Shown in pieces: positions 1-7,462 of a stretch of DNA of 14,778 nucleotides. The stretch comes from Azoarcus_F sp036734105 (GTDB lineage Bacteria > Pseudomonadota > Gammaproteobacteria > Burkholderiales > Rhodocyclaceae). The translations under genes were made by a program, and so were the position numbers. Numbering within the stretch: position 1 is the first letter of the stretch; each line of letters starts with the position of its first letter. Location: NCBI GenBank assembly GCA_036734105.1, contig DAIMZH010000066.1:1-14778 (forward strand), written 5' to 3'. Below the pieces are notes generated by a model that saw only the letters and a program-made list of their open reading frames with translations, was not told where the DNA came from and did not search any database.

Positions 1-93
1 CAGCAGGAACCCACCGAAGCGACTCAGGGGCGGCTCAATGCCGCGCCTGAGCGCCTTAGGAATCTCCGGCCTTCAGGCCGGGGAGGATGTCAA
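1..93 (+). mobile_element. Right end of an IS200/IS605-type (TnpB/IS1341-like) element
   Basis: The sequence holds a GC-rich hairpin at 64-84: ccggcc (66-71), loop ttca, ggccgg (76-81), extended outwards by a T-G wobble, C-G and T-A. Directly after it comes gaggatgtcaa, ending at 93. A hairpin followed by GGATGTCAA is the pattern I know from right ends of TnpB-carrying IS200/IS605 elements, where it also forms the 3' part of the omegaRNA. Frame 1 at the extreme left reads QQEPTEATQ, which resembles the KQEPTEA tail of many TnpB proteins. That frame has no stop before the HIT sequence. The body of the element, including any tnpB, lies outside the window. The boundary at 93 is inferred from where HIT homology resumes. 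Confidence 0.65.
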
Positions 94-351
94 CTTTCCG
101 CAGACGAGGCAGTGGCGGTCATGCTCAGCGCGCAAAGAATTGCGCACGCAGTGCGCCAAGCCTTCAACCCGCCCGGCCTGACCTTGTTGCAAGCAAATGG
201 CAAGGAAGGCGATCAGACTGTGGGGCATTTCCACATGCACGTTGTGCCACGACACCGTGATGACGGCATTGAGCTGACCTGGCCACGCAAGAACCCAGCC
301 TTTGATCAACTCCTGGAATATGCTGAAAGCCTGAGATTTGCGCTGAGGTAG
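94..351 (+). pseudogene. HIT-family (histidine triad) protein, 5'-truncated by insertion
   Basis: From 94 the frame encodes LSADEAVAVM..., then GLTLLQANG and the HIT triad HFHMHVV followed by PR (near 229-252), and stops with TAG at 349-351. HIT proteins are small nucleotide-binding hydrolases or transferases, usually 110-145 aa. Here the N-terminal half, including the usual CIFCKI zinc-binding start, is missing and the sequence before it is the TnpB element end. A GTG at 112 would give 79 aa but lies inside the conserved helix, so it is unlikely to be a true start. The frame is open from base 1, so a fusion to the TnpB tail could be translated. I treat it as a disrupted gene. It converges on the EAL gene, with 12 nt between their stop codons. 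Confidence 0.75.
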
Positions 352-363
352 CGCACTCACCCT

Positions 364-1209
364 TCACCAGGCTGCGTCACTCACCTTGGGCAGCATCTGA
401 AAGCCGGGGCGGGCAAAATAATAGCCCTGAAACAAATCAACGCCCTCACCCATCAGGGCTTCATATTCAGCGCGGGTTTCAACACCCTCAGCTATGACCC
501 CAATCGACAAGTCCTGGCATACCCTCAGAATGCCAGCGACAATTGCTCGGCGCACTCTGTCGCTATCAAAGCCTCGCGTCAGCGCCATGTCCAGCTTGAT
601 GATGTCGGGCTGGAATTCAGCCAAAAGGTTAAGCCCGGAGTAACCAGCACCGAAGTCGTCAATCGCAACCGTGAAGCCGTGCCGCCGGTATTCTTCAAAT
701 ATCGACTTCAGATGTGCAGAATCGACGATGCGCTCGCTCTCGGTGACTTCGAACATCAAGCGGTCGCATGGAAACGCGGATTGTTCGGCTGCCTCAAGAG
801 TTGCCCGAATGCAGGTTTCCGGGCGATACACTGCATTGGACAGAAAGTTTATGCTGAGCATGCCTTGCAAGCCCAGACGGGCAGCCAGGTCGATTGCGAC
901 CACCCGGCAGGTCTGATCAAAACTGTAGACCTTGTCTTGCGTGACCTTTCCGAGCACTACCCCTGCCGGCTCCTGTCCGACACCACGCACCAGCGCTTCA
1001 TAGCCGAATATTGATCGGGTCGAGGCCTGCACGATAGGTTGAAACGCCATTGTGATGCCAATGTCGAGCGGAGCACGATCACGGCAATCACGACATCCGG
1101 CAGGAACGAAACTGGCTGCATCAATACCCAATCGGACGGGTTGAAACTTTGGTGCCTCAGGACTCATCGGTATGGACACCTTCGCACCATCTTGATCAGT
1201 CATCGACAT
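364..1209 (-). CDS. EAL-domain c-di-GMP phosphodiesterase
   Basis: A single EAL domain covers most of the 281-aa product and is expected to hydrolyse c-di-GMP to pGpG in the cytoplasm. The catalytic set looks complete: EALVR at 71-75, Asn121 in SINF, Glu154 in FEVTE, DDFGAGYSGL from 184, Lys205 in IIKLD, Glu241 and Glu244 in AEGVET, and Gln261 in FQGYYFARP. The domain resembles the EAL part of BLUF-EAL proteins (YEALVRG, EPAG), but no BLUF, PAS, GGDEF or membrane segment is present. A Cys-x-x-Cys pair (GCRDC) lies just before it. The start at 1209 is chosen because GAGGAG (1219-1224) sits 9 nt upstream. The longer frame to 1275 would overlap the upstream gene by 47 nt. It is the last gene of the gmk-rpoZ-spoT-epd run, 19 nt after the epd stop, and is probably co-transcribed. 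Confidence 0.9.
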   Translation of the reverse strand: MSMTDQDGAKVSIPMSPEAPKFQPVRLGIDAASFVPAGCRDCRDRAPLDIGITMAFQPIVQASTRSIFGYEALVRGVGQEPAGVVLGKVTQDKVYSFDQTCRVVAIDLAARLGLQGMLSINFLSNAVYRPETCIRATLEAAEQSAFPCDRLMFEVTESERIVDSAHLKSIFEEYRRHGFTVAIDDFGAGYSGLNLLAEFQPDIIKLDMALTRGFDSDRVRRAIVAGILRVCQDLSIGVIAEGVETRAEYEALMGEGVDLFQGYYFARPGFQMLPKVSDAAW

Positions 1210-1228
1210 TTTTGCGTGCTCCTCGACA

Positions 1229-2263
1229 TCATGGTTCGTCATCCGTGGCTGCGAGCCAGTGACGTGCCACGTCAACCATACGATTCGCGAAACCCCATTC
1301 GTTGTCGAACCATACCACCAGATTCAGCAGATGGGGACCAACCACGCACGTCTGCGCGCCGTCTACTATGACAGAATGCGCATCGTGGTTGAAGTCAATG
1401 GACGCGTGCGGCTCTTCAGAATAAGCCACCAGACCGGGGTAGCTTGTCGCGGCATTTTGCAGCAGCCTATTAACTGATTTTGCCTCCACGTCACGCCGAA
1501 CTTCGAGCACCACATCAATCGCCGACACATTATGCGTCGGCACCCGGATGGCCTTGGCCTGAACCCGCCCAGCCAGGCGCGGCAGCAAGCGTTCCACGCC
1601 ACGCGCCAGGCCGGTTGCCACCGGGATGATCGACTGCATGGCCGAGCGGGTGCGCCGCAAGTCGGCATGATGGTAACCATCGATCAGGGGCTGGTCATTC
1701 ATAACCGAATGCAGGGTCGTCAGCAACACCCGCTCAAGCCCCAATTCACGATCAAGCAAATCAAGCAGGGGAACAATCGCATTGGTGGTGCACGAGGCAT
1801 TGGAAACAAGCACTTCGCTCCCGTTCAAATGCTGATGGTTGATGCCAAACACCACCGTCGCATCGACATCGTCGGCGCTGTTGCCCGGATGAGACAACAA
1901 CAGCCTCGGGCACCCCGCAGTGATGAAACGTTGCAGTTCTGCGCGGCTACCATAGCGCCCGGAACATTCGACCAGCAGGTCTGGCTTTGCCTGCAACCAG
2001 TCCACGTCTTCGGGCGACGAGGCATGGGTGACGCGCACGGCTTGAGTGCCTACCATCAAGCCATCTTCCGACAGCGACACCGGCAAGGGAAAACGCCCGT
2101 GCGTGGAGTCGAAGCGCGTCAGATAGGCAATGCTCTCCAGATCAGCAGGTTCGTTTATCGCACACACCTGCAGCCGCTCATGCAGACCACGCTCAACCAG
2201 GGCGCGCAAAAAGCAGCGCCCGATACGGCCGTAGCCGTTGATGGCCAGTCGGTAAGTGCTCAT
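1229..2263 (-). CDS. epd: Erythrose-4-phosphate dehydrogenase (Epd-like, GAPDH family)
   Basis: The 344-aa protein has the full length and both domains of the GAPDH superfamily. The Rossmann motif INGYGRIGR lies at 8-16, the active-site Cys158 in SNASCTTN, and the catalytic His185 in LHSVMND. The C-terminal WFDNEWGF signature is at 318-325. The segment QPLIDGYH, DLRRTRSAMQSIIP (191-214) and NEPAD at 37-41 (NELAD in E. coli Epd) favour Epd over glycolytic GapA, which has NDLTD. Epd oxidises D-erythrose-4-phosphate to 4-phosphoerythronate, the first step of the DXP-dependent pyridoxal-5'-phosphate pathway. Its ATG overlaps the spoT stop by 4 nt (ATGA), indicating translational coupling. In E. 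coli epd is beside pgk-fba; here it sits with stringent-response genes. A GAPDH activity cannot be excluded from sequence alone. Confidence 0.82.
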   Translation of the reverse strand: MSTYRLAINGYGRIGRCFLRALVERGLHERLQVCAINEPADLESIAYLTRFDSTHGRFPLPVSLSEDGLMVGTQAVRVTHASSPEDVDWLQAKPDLLVECSGRYGSRAELQRFITAGCPRLLLSHPGNSADDVDATVVFGINHQHLNGSEVLVSNASCTTNAIVPLLDLLDRELGLERVLLTTLHSVMNDQPLIDGYHHADLRRTRSAMQSIIPVATGLARGVERLLPRLAGRVQAKAIRVPTHNVSAIDVVLEVRRDVEAKSVNRLLQNAATSYPGLVAYSEEPHASIDFNHDAHSVIVDGAQTCVVGPHLLNLVVWFDNEWGFANRMVDVARHWLAATDDEP

Positions 2264-4488
2264 AGGCTACGGTCTTCTACGCGCCCTCGGCCCAGCCGAA
2301 CGACTTCGGGTACGCGACGCAGCGCACGCATGACGTTGGCCAGGTGCATGCGGTCACGTACCTGAACCGTCAGATTGAGCGCTGTGTAGTGCTCTTGCCC
2401 CCTGCCGAGTGCGCTATCCATGCTGACATGCTGAATGTTGCAGTCGGTATCGGCGATCGCACTTGCCACACGGGCGAGCACGCCTCGCCCTTCACGTGTG
2501 AGCAGTTTCAGTGACGCCTGAAACAGGCGCTCCTGCCCCGGCTCCCACTCCACATCCACCCAGCGCCCCCGGTCGGCACGCAGCTTGCCTATGGCCTGAC
2601 AGTCATGACGATGCACCTCCAAGCCTTGCCCCTTGCGAATCACTCCTATGATTGGATCGCCCGGTATGGGCTGACAGCATGACGCCAGTTGCACCGTGGC
2701 ACCTTCGCTACCGCTGATGTGGATTGCACCAGCGGCCTTGGGCTTTACCACATCCGGACGACCAGACTCCTGGTCTTGGGCGTCAGCCAGCGCACGCGCC
2801 ATGATCACCGGCAAGAGCTTGCCCAGTCCAATGTCGGAGAAGACTTCCTTTTTGCTGCGTACGCCACGATCACGCAGCAGTCGATCCCAGGCAAACACGC
2901 TGATCTGGCCCAAGGTCAGCCCATAGGGGCGCAGCGCCTGATTGAGCAAACGTTCACCCAGCGTCACCGACTCCTCGTGCTGTGCGTTCTTGAGAAAATG
3001 CCGGATCTGGGCTCGCGCTTTGCCACTACGAACATACGACAACCAGGCCGGATTGGGGTTGGCGTGGGCAGCGTTGATGATTTCGATTTGATCACCATTG
3101 CGCAACTCGGTGCGCAATGGCATCAGGTCACCGTTGATGCGACAGGCCACACAGCGGTTGCCAATATCGCTGTGCACTGCATAGGCAAAATCGACCGGGG
3201 TTGAGCCTCGCGGCAAGGACATGATGTGCCCTTGCGGCGTGAATACGTAAACCTCGCCCGGAAACAGGTCGACCTTGACATGCTCAAGGAACTCTGTGGC
3301 CTCTCCGCTGGTGGATTGCAGTTCAAGCAAGGACTGAAGCCACGAATGCGTGCGCTGCTGCAATTCGGACAACGTCTTCTCGTCGTCCTTGTAAAGCCAG
3401 TGTGAGGCAACACCGCTCTCGGCAATATGATGCATCTCGGCAGTGCGCACCTGCACCTCCATTGGCGTACCAAAAGGGCCAATCAACGTGGTGTGCAGCG
3501 ACTGATAGCCGTTCGCCTTGGGAATGGCGATGTAATCCTTGAATTTTCCCGGCACCGGTTTGTACAACGAGTGCATGGCACCAATCACGTGATAACAGGC
3601 CGGAACGTCGCGCACAATGACGCGCAGCCCATAAATGTCGAGCACCTGAGAGAAGGACAGGCGTTTTTCCACCATCTTGCGATAGATCGAATACAGATGC
3701 TTCTCGCGCCCCTGAATGTCCGCAGCAATTCCCCATTGAGGGAGCCGTTCGTCGACCGCAGCAAGCACCTTGCCGATGACCTCGCGACGATTTCCGCGAG
3801 CGGCCTTGACGGCCCGCGACAAGGCCCGAAAACGCATCGGATACTTATGCTCGAAGGACAACTCCTGCAATTCGCGGTAAAGCGTGTTGAGCCCCAGGCG
3901 GTTGGCAATTGGCGCGTAAATATCTAGGGTTTCGTTGGCGATGCGCCGACGTTTGGCAGGACGCACACAGTCGAGGGTGCGCATGTTGTGCAAGCGGTCA
4001 GCCAGCTTGACCAATATGACCCGCAAGTCACTGGCCATGGCAAACAACATCTTGCGGAAGTTTTCGGCCTGCGCCTCTTCCTTTGAGCGGAATTCGATCT
4101 TGTCGAGCTTGGACAGGCCATCAACCAACTCGGCAGTGACTCTTCCGAAGCGGTCGGCGATCTCCCGTTTGGAGATGTGCGTGTCCTCCATCACGTCGTG
4201 CAGGAGCGCAGCCGTCAGCGCCTGTGAGTCAAGTTTCCAGTCAGCAACAATTGTCGCCACCGCCACCGGGTGTGAGATGTAGGGTTCGCCGCTGATGCGG
4301 GTCTGCCCTTCGTGCGCCGCTGCCGAAAAGTGATAAGCCTCTTCTATGCGCCCAATGTCTTCAGGCCGGAGATAGGTTTCGAGTTGGGTCTTGAGCCGAC
4401 CAAAATCCAGCGCCAGAACACTGGAGGCCGGTAAAACGGGGTTGGGTGGGGACGGCAAGGCCGAGGTATCCGGTTCCATGTCGCTCAT
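2260..4488 (-). CDS. spoT: Bifunctional (p)ppGpp synthase/hydrolase, SpoT/Rel type
   Basis: The 742-aa protein has the complete long RelA/SpoT domain order. The HD hydrolase domain (about 50-200) keeps its metal ligands: His73 in SHPVAVA, His97-Asp98 in LLHDVMEDT, and Asp164 in KLADRLHN, so hydrolysis should be intact. The synthetase domain (about 255-365) has GREKHLYSIYRKM, the loop GKFKDYIAIPKANGYQSLHT and MEVQVRT. A TGS domain (about 408-468), a helical region, the conserved Cys-Cys region (604-605, with RHDC) and a C-terminal ACT domain (about 656-735) follow. It makes and degrades ppGpp to control growth during starvation. The intact HD motifs argue against a RelA-only synthase. It starts 15 nt after the rpoZ stop with GGGG close to the ATG; a second ATG at codon 4 (4479) has better spacing and is a realistic alternative. 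Confidence 0.96.
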   Translation of the reverse strand: MSDMEPDTSALPSPPNPVLPASSVLALDFGRLKTQLETYLRPEDIGRIEEAYHFSAAAHEGQTRISGEPYISHPVAVATIVADWKLDSQALTAALLHDVMEDTHISKREIADRFGRVTAELVDGLSKLDKIEFRSKEEAQAENFRKMLFAMASDLRVILVKLADRLHNMRTLDCVRPAKRRRIANETLDIYAPIANRLGLNTLYRELQELSFEHKYPMRFRALSRAVKAARGNRREVIGKVLAAVDERLPQWGIAADIQGREKHLYSIYRKMVEKRLSFSQVLDIYGLRVIVRDVPACYHVIGAMHSLYKPVPGKFKDYIAIPKANGYQSLHTTLIGPFGTPMEVQVRTAEMHHIAESGVASHWLYKDDEKTLSELQQRTHSWLQSLLELQSTSGEATEFLEHVKVDLFPGEVYVFTPQGHIMSLPRGSTPVDFAYAVHSDIGNRCVACRINGDLMPLRTELRNGDQIEIINAAHANPNPAWLSYVRSGKARAQIRHFLKNAQHEESVTLGERLLNQALRPYGLTLGQISVFAWDRLLRDRGVRSKKEVFSDIGLGKLLPVIMARALADAQDQESGRPDVVKPKAAGAIHISGSEGATVQLASCCQPIPGDPIIGVIRKGQGLEVHRHDCQAIGKLRADRGRWVDVEWEPGQERLFQASLKLLTREGRGVLARVASAIADTDCNIQHVSMDSALGRGQEHYTALNLTVQVRDRMHLANVMRALRRVPEVVRLGRGRVEDRSL

Positions 4489-4503
4489 CCCCGTTTCACG
4501 ATG

Positions 4504-4719
4504 TCAGGCCTGCCCGCGATTGAGGACTTCGAGACCGACGAGGCCTTCTTCAATTTCGCGCAGGGCAATAACTGTCGCCTTTTCCTTGCCATAGGCTTCG
4601 GCGTCGATCTGAGGCGTCGCGCCCATGGTGATCTGACGTGCCCGATAAGTGGCGGCCAGCGTCAACTGGAAGCGATTGGGGATGCGTTTGAGACAGTCTT
4701 CAACGGTGATACGGGCCAT
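4504..4719 (-). CDS. rpoZ: RNA polymerase omega subunit
   Basis: The 71-aa protein begins MARITVEDCLKRIPNRFQLT and continues with AATYRARQI and TVIALREIEEGLVG, the conserved core of omega. Omega binds the beta-prime subunit, aids polymerase assembly, and its N-terminal residues (here MAR) form part of ppGpp site 1 in E. coli. It is shorter than the 91-aa E. coli protein and ends just after the conserved core, as betaproteobacterial omegas do. Its ATG is 2 nt after the gmk stop, so translation is probably coupled. Co-location with gmk and spoT is the usual proteobacterial arrangement. Confidence 0.95.
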   Translation of the reverse strand: MARITVEDCLKRIPNRFQLTLAATYRARQITMGATPQIDAEAYGKEKATVIALREIEEGLVGLEVLNRGQA

Positions 4720-4721
4720 GA

Positions 4722-5336
4722 TCAGTCCAACTCCAGAAGGGCAAAATATTCAGGGTAGCGCGCACGCTGATTGGCGCAGCGCAGGCGGGAGGCGCGCACC
4801 ACAGCCACGAGATCGGCTATGGCATCCTCCAGCACATTATTGATTATAGCGTGCTCGAACTCTCCAACATGGCGCATTTCACCTCGCGCAGCCAGTAGCC
4901 GCCGGGCTATGACTTCTTCAGTATCCGTGCCACGACCGCGCAAACGCTGCTCCAGCACCTCGAATGAGGGTGGCAGCAGAAACACCCCAACGGCTTCGGG
5001 AAACGCCTTACGCACCTGTTGCGCACCCTGCCAGTCGATTTCAAGCACGATGTCACGACCAGCCGCCATTTGATCGGACAACCAGACGCGTGACGTGGCA
5101 TAGTAGTTGTCATGGACTTCTGCCCACTCAAGAAACTCGCCACGATCACGCAGCTCGCGGAACCTGGACACACTGACAAAGCGGTAAGCCACTCCATCCT
5201 GCTCACCGACGCGAGGAGACCGTGTGGTGTAAGAAACCGACAACTGCACGCCCGGATCTTGCTCAAGCAAACCACGCACAACCGTGGTCTTGCCAGCGCC
5301 AGACGGCGCGGTGATGATGATCAGGGTGCCGGCCAT
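4722..5336 (-). CDS. gmk: Guanylate kinase
   Basis: The 204-aa protein is the normal length for the family. It has the P-loop APSGAGKTT near the N-terminus, the GMP-binding segment SYTTRSPRVGEQDGVAYRFV, EFLEWAEVHDNYYATS, and the lid/arginine region RLRGRGTDTEEVIARRL. It phosphorylates GMP to GDP with ATP in the cytoplasm, supplying GTP, ppGpp and c-di-GMP synthesis; guanylate kinase is inhibited by ppGpp in several bacteria. The start is well supported: GGAGGT (complement of 5345-5350) lies 8 nt before the ATG. It is the first gene of the operon and has no yicC in front of it, although yicC is often close to gmk in other proteobacteria. Confidence 0.97.
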   Translation of the reverse strand: MAGTLIIITAPSGAGKTTVVRGLLEQDPGVQLSVSYTTRSPRVGEQDGVAYRFVSVSRFRELRDRGEFLEWAEVHDNYYATSRVWLSDQMAAGRDIVLEIDWQGAQQVRKAFPEAVGVFLLPPSFEVLEQRLRGRGTDTEEVIARRLLAARGEMRHVGEFEHAIINNVLEDAIADLVAVVRASRLRCANQRARYPEYFALLELD

Positions 5337-5706
5337 GAAACACTACCTCCAAACAAGCGGGCACCGTATCGGGGAGACGGTGCAGTGCACAAGATGACTT
5401 TGCATTTTGCCACGATTTTCCCGCTGCTTCCGCTCCATTGCCTGTCAAGCATGCAATTCATCAACGACGCAACCCGAACAACCTTGATTCAGCCTATCAT
5501 TGACAATTAACGACTCACTGAAGTCACGCAACAATGGCGGGTGCGAGCAAACTTTCGCTGCGCCAATCTTCAGTCCTCATCCGACCAGATACCAACCTTC
5601 AGACTCGATTTGCCAACCCTAACACCATGTCCGGAGATGCTCTCACCGCCCCCGCAAAACCCGTAATTCCCGCACTGTCCGCCACCGGCCAGCAGGAGAG
5701 CTTGTC
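5337..5706. promoter_or_regulatory. Divergent intergenic region between gmk and the HDOD gene
   Basis: This 370-base stretch separates two divergently read transcription units, so promoters for both should lie here. Next to gmk is the strong ribosome-binding site (5345-5350) and a perfect 7-bp inverted repeat. TTGACA-like hexamers occur on the - strand (5443-5448) and on the + strand (5500-5505), but neither has a convincing -10 at 16-18 nt, so I cannot place either promoter. The right part holds a possible small ORF (5534-5710). AGGAG at 5694-5698 is the ribosome-binding site for the gene at 5707. Confidence 0.5.
5361..5383 (-). promoter_or_regulatory. Hairpin in the gmk leader
   Basis: gcaccgt (5361-5367) and acggtgc (5377-5383) form a perfect 7-bp inverted repeat with a 9-nt loop, ending 24 nt before the gmk ATG and 10 nt before its Shine-Dalgarno. 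There is no T-run, so it is not an intrinsic terminator in either direction. It could be an mRNA leader hairpin or a dyad operator. Its function is unknown. Confidence 0.35.
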
Positions 5707-5710
5707 ATGA
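5534..5710 (+). CDS. Possible small ORF (58 aa) overlapping the HDOD gene start
   Basis: An ATG at 5534 opens a 58-codon frame whose TGA (5708-5710) overlaps the next gene's ATG as ATGA, the usual layout of coupled genes. The product starts MAGASKLSLRQSS and ends QQESLS, with no membrane segment or recognisable motif. The ribosome-binding site is poor (GAAG about 10 nt upstream), and a second in-frame ATG at 5627 has none. My hand count of third positions gives about 60% G or C, which does not settle whether it is coding. The AGGAG that serves the downstream gene lies inside it. It could be a real upstream ORF or a chance open frame. Confidence 0.22.
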   Translation: MAGASKLSLRQSSVLIRPDTNLQTRFANPNTMSGDALTAPAKPVIPALSATGQQESLS

Positions 5711-7449
5711 GTGACAACAAGGCGGCGCTGGAGCGCTGGCGCAAGCAGCTTGGCAACATCACCATGCCAATGCTGAGCAACGATGAGGCGGTTGAGGAGA
5801 TGCTGTCAGCCGGTGTCGGGCTGGACCGTATCCGGACAATTCTGGATCACGACCCTCCGCTGGCGCTCGACATCGTGCTGGCCGCCGGCAGGCTGCCCAA
5901 TGCACCCGAATTCATACAAAGCCTGCACCATGCGGTCAATCTGATGGGTCTGGCGCGTGTGCAGAACTTTGTACGCGCACGCAGCGTGCGACGTATCGAC
6001 CCAGACAATCCCACGCACAGGGTGTTTCTCGAAACTGTTGCCGTCAGTCGTTTTGCCGCCACCCTGGTAACTCGCTGGGAAGAACCCCGCGCACCTGGCA
6101 GCGGGGCATATCTGAGTTGCGTCACCTTGCTGCTCAGCCTGGCGCGCTGGAAGCTGACCCTTGCCGATCCAAAGTTGGCAAGGAAAATCGAGGAATACGT
6201 TGCGAGCGGCGAACGCCGCAGTGTGGTTGAAGTGGAGTTGCTGGGCTGCTCCATTGACGAACTCAATCATGCAGTATTGCTGGACGTTGGCTTTCCGCCC
6301 GACTCTCCGCTGGCGGAATCCTTGCGTCTGGACAACACCATGCTCATCGCGGCGGCACGGTGCGCCTGGATGAAGCAACTGGCACCTGAAATTTCGCCCT
6401 CGGTCGGACGCTGGCTGCGCCATAACATGCTACCCCCCATGCTGGCGCACTTGCTGGCCTGGGCAGCACACGACGGCTGGTATTCGCACCGCACCCTGTT
6501 GCTGCACCGCGTCGTGTCGGCACGCGAAAACAAACCACTGGACACCATCATTGCCGACGTACATCGCAGCGCGGCGCATGCGGTGCGCAGCCTGGGCGAC
6601 CTGGGCGCTGTCATTCTGTCGCCAGCCGAAAGGCTGTTTCATGCTCCACCGCCACTTCGACTGCTGCGCGACCGCCAACAGCCAGGCACCGAAACGCAAA
6701 AAGAGGCTGGCTGGCCTCCAAAACGCAAGCCCGTGCCTGAGGCTGAGCCTGTGCCACCGCCTCGCAAACGGGTGGACAAGCAAGCAGAGCCACTCGGCCC
6801 AACACCGATCAGACAATCAGTTCGGCCCTCGACCAATTCAGAAGCAGCAGGCTTTCCGCCGCCGCGTCAGACCACGGTGGAAAGCTCCGCCACCGAAGCT
6901 GCCTCCAAGCCTGGCCATACTGCTGTACGTGGCAATACAGCCGTACTGCAAGGCTTTGTCAGCGCCTGCCGCAACAAGGAATATTCCGACCTGCGGACCG
7001 TCATGACCCACATGGGAGACGCACTCGACAAGGGTCTGAACCTGCGCCGCACCTTGATCATGCTGCACCCACCAAAAAAACCGACCTTGAAGGGTTTCAT
7101 CAGCCATGGGTTCGATGCCGGAATGGTGGCAAGCGCGCTCGAGTTTCCGGTTTCCGAAGGTGTGCTGCTATCCCGACTGCTTGAAAAGGGTAGCAACCTG
7201 CATGTCATGGCAGAGCAAACGGATACAGCACTCAAGCAGTTACCCGCAATATTGCGCGACTTGGCGCTCGCCTCCGGCTTCATGCTTGGCAGCATACGCA
7301 TGGGCGAAAAATCGGTAGGCCTGGTTTGGTCGGACACCGGCGAGGCCGATGTCGCGACCAGCCTGAAGCAATACGAAGCCTTTCGTATCGTCATCAATCA
7401 CTTCAACGCATCGTTCACGCACATTGCCCAGAGTGCGCGGAAACGCTGA
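5707..7449 (+). CDS. HDOD-domain regulatory protein with GAF-like C-terminus
   Basis: The 580-aa cytoplasmic protein has no signal peptide or membrane helix. Residues about 13-250 read as an HDOD domain: ITMPMLSNDEAVEEML, ILDHDPPLALDIVLAAGRLPN (45-65), IQSLHHAVNLMGLARVQNFV (70-89), and EVELLGCSIDELNHAVLLDVGF (175-196), which corresponds to the 'ERELLG...' helix of HDOD proteins. HDOD domains resemble HD phosphohydrolases without the metal ligands and act as signalling scaffolds. Residues about 325-405 are a Pro/Arg/Lys/Glu-rich disordered linker. Residues about 410-575 (LRRTLIMLHP, LKGFISHGFD, MLGSIRMGEKSVGLVWSD) look GAF-like. AGGAG 8 nt upstream supports the start. It is divergent from the gmk operon and converges on the secretion operon, with 13 nt between stops. 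Its target is unknown. Confidence 0.75.
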   Translation: MSDNKAALERWRKQLGNITMPMLSNDEAVEEMLSAGVGLDRIRTILDHDPPLALDIVLAAGRLPNAPEFIQSLHHAVNLMGLARVQNFVRARSVRRIDPDNPTHRVFLETVAVSRFAATLVTRWEEPRAPGSGAYLSCVTLLLSLARWKLTLADPKLARKIEEYVASGERRSVVEVELLGCSIDELNHAVLLDVGFPPDSPLAESLRLDNTMLIAAARCAWMKQLAPEISPSVGRWLRHNMLPPMLAHLLAWAAHDGWYSHRTLLLHRVVSARENKPLDTIIADVHRSAAHAVRSLGDLGAVILSPAERLFHAPPPLRLLRDRQQPGTETQKEAGWPPKRKPVPEAEPVPPPRKRVDKQAEPLGPTPIRQSVRPSTNSEAAGFPPPRQTTVESSATEAASKPGHTAVRGNTAVLQGFVSACRNKEYSDLRTVMTHMGDALDKGLNLRRTLIMLHPPKKPTLKGFISHGFDAGMVASALEFPVSEGVLLSRLLEKGSNLHVMAEQTDTALKQLPAILRDLALASGFMLGSIRMGEKSVGLVWSDTGEADVATSLKQYEAFRIVINHFNASFTHIAQSARKR

Positions 7450-7462
7450 CCGCCTTTAAGCT

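Noticed and set aside
1532..2365. 277-codon + strand open frame over epd and the end of spoT
   Set aside because: It crosses the boundary of two well-supported - strand genes and shows no protein-family motif.
5443..5505. TTGACA hexamers as -35 boxes for gmk (- strand) and the HDOD gene (+ strand)
   Set aside because: Neither has a TATAAT-like element at 16-18 nt.
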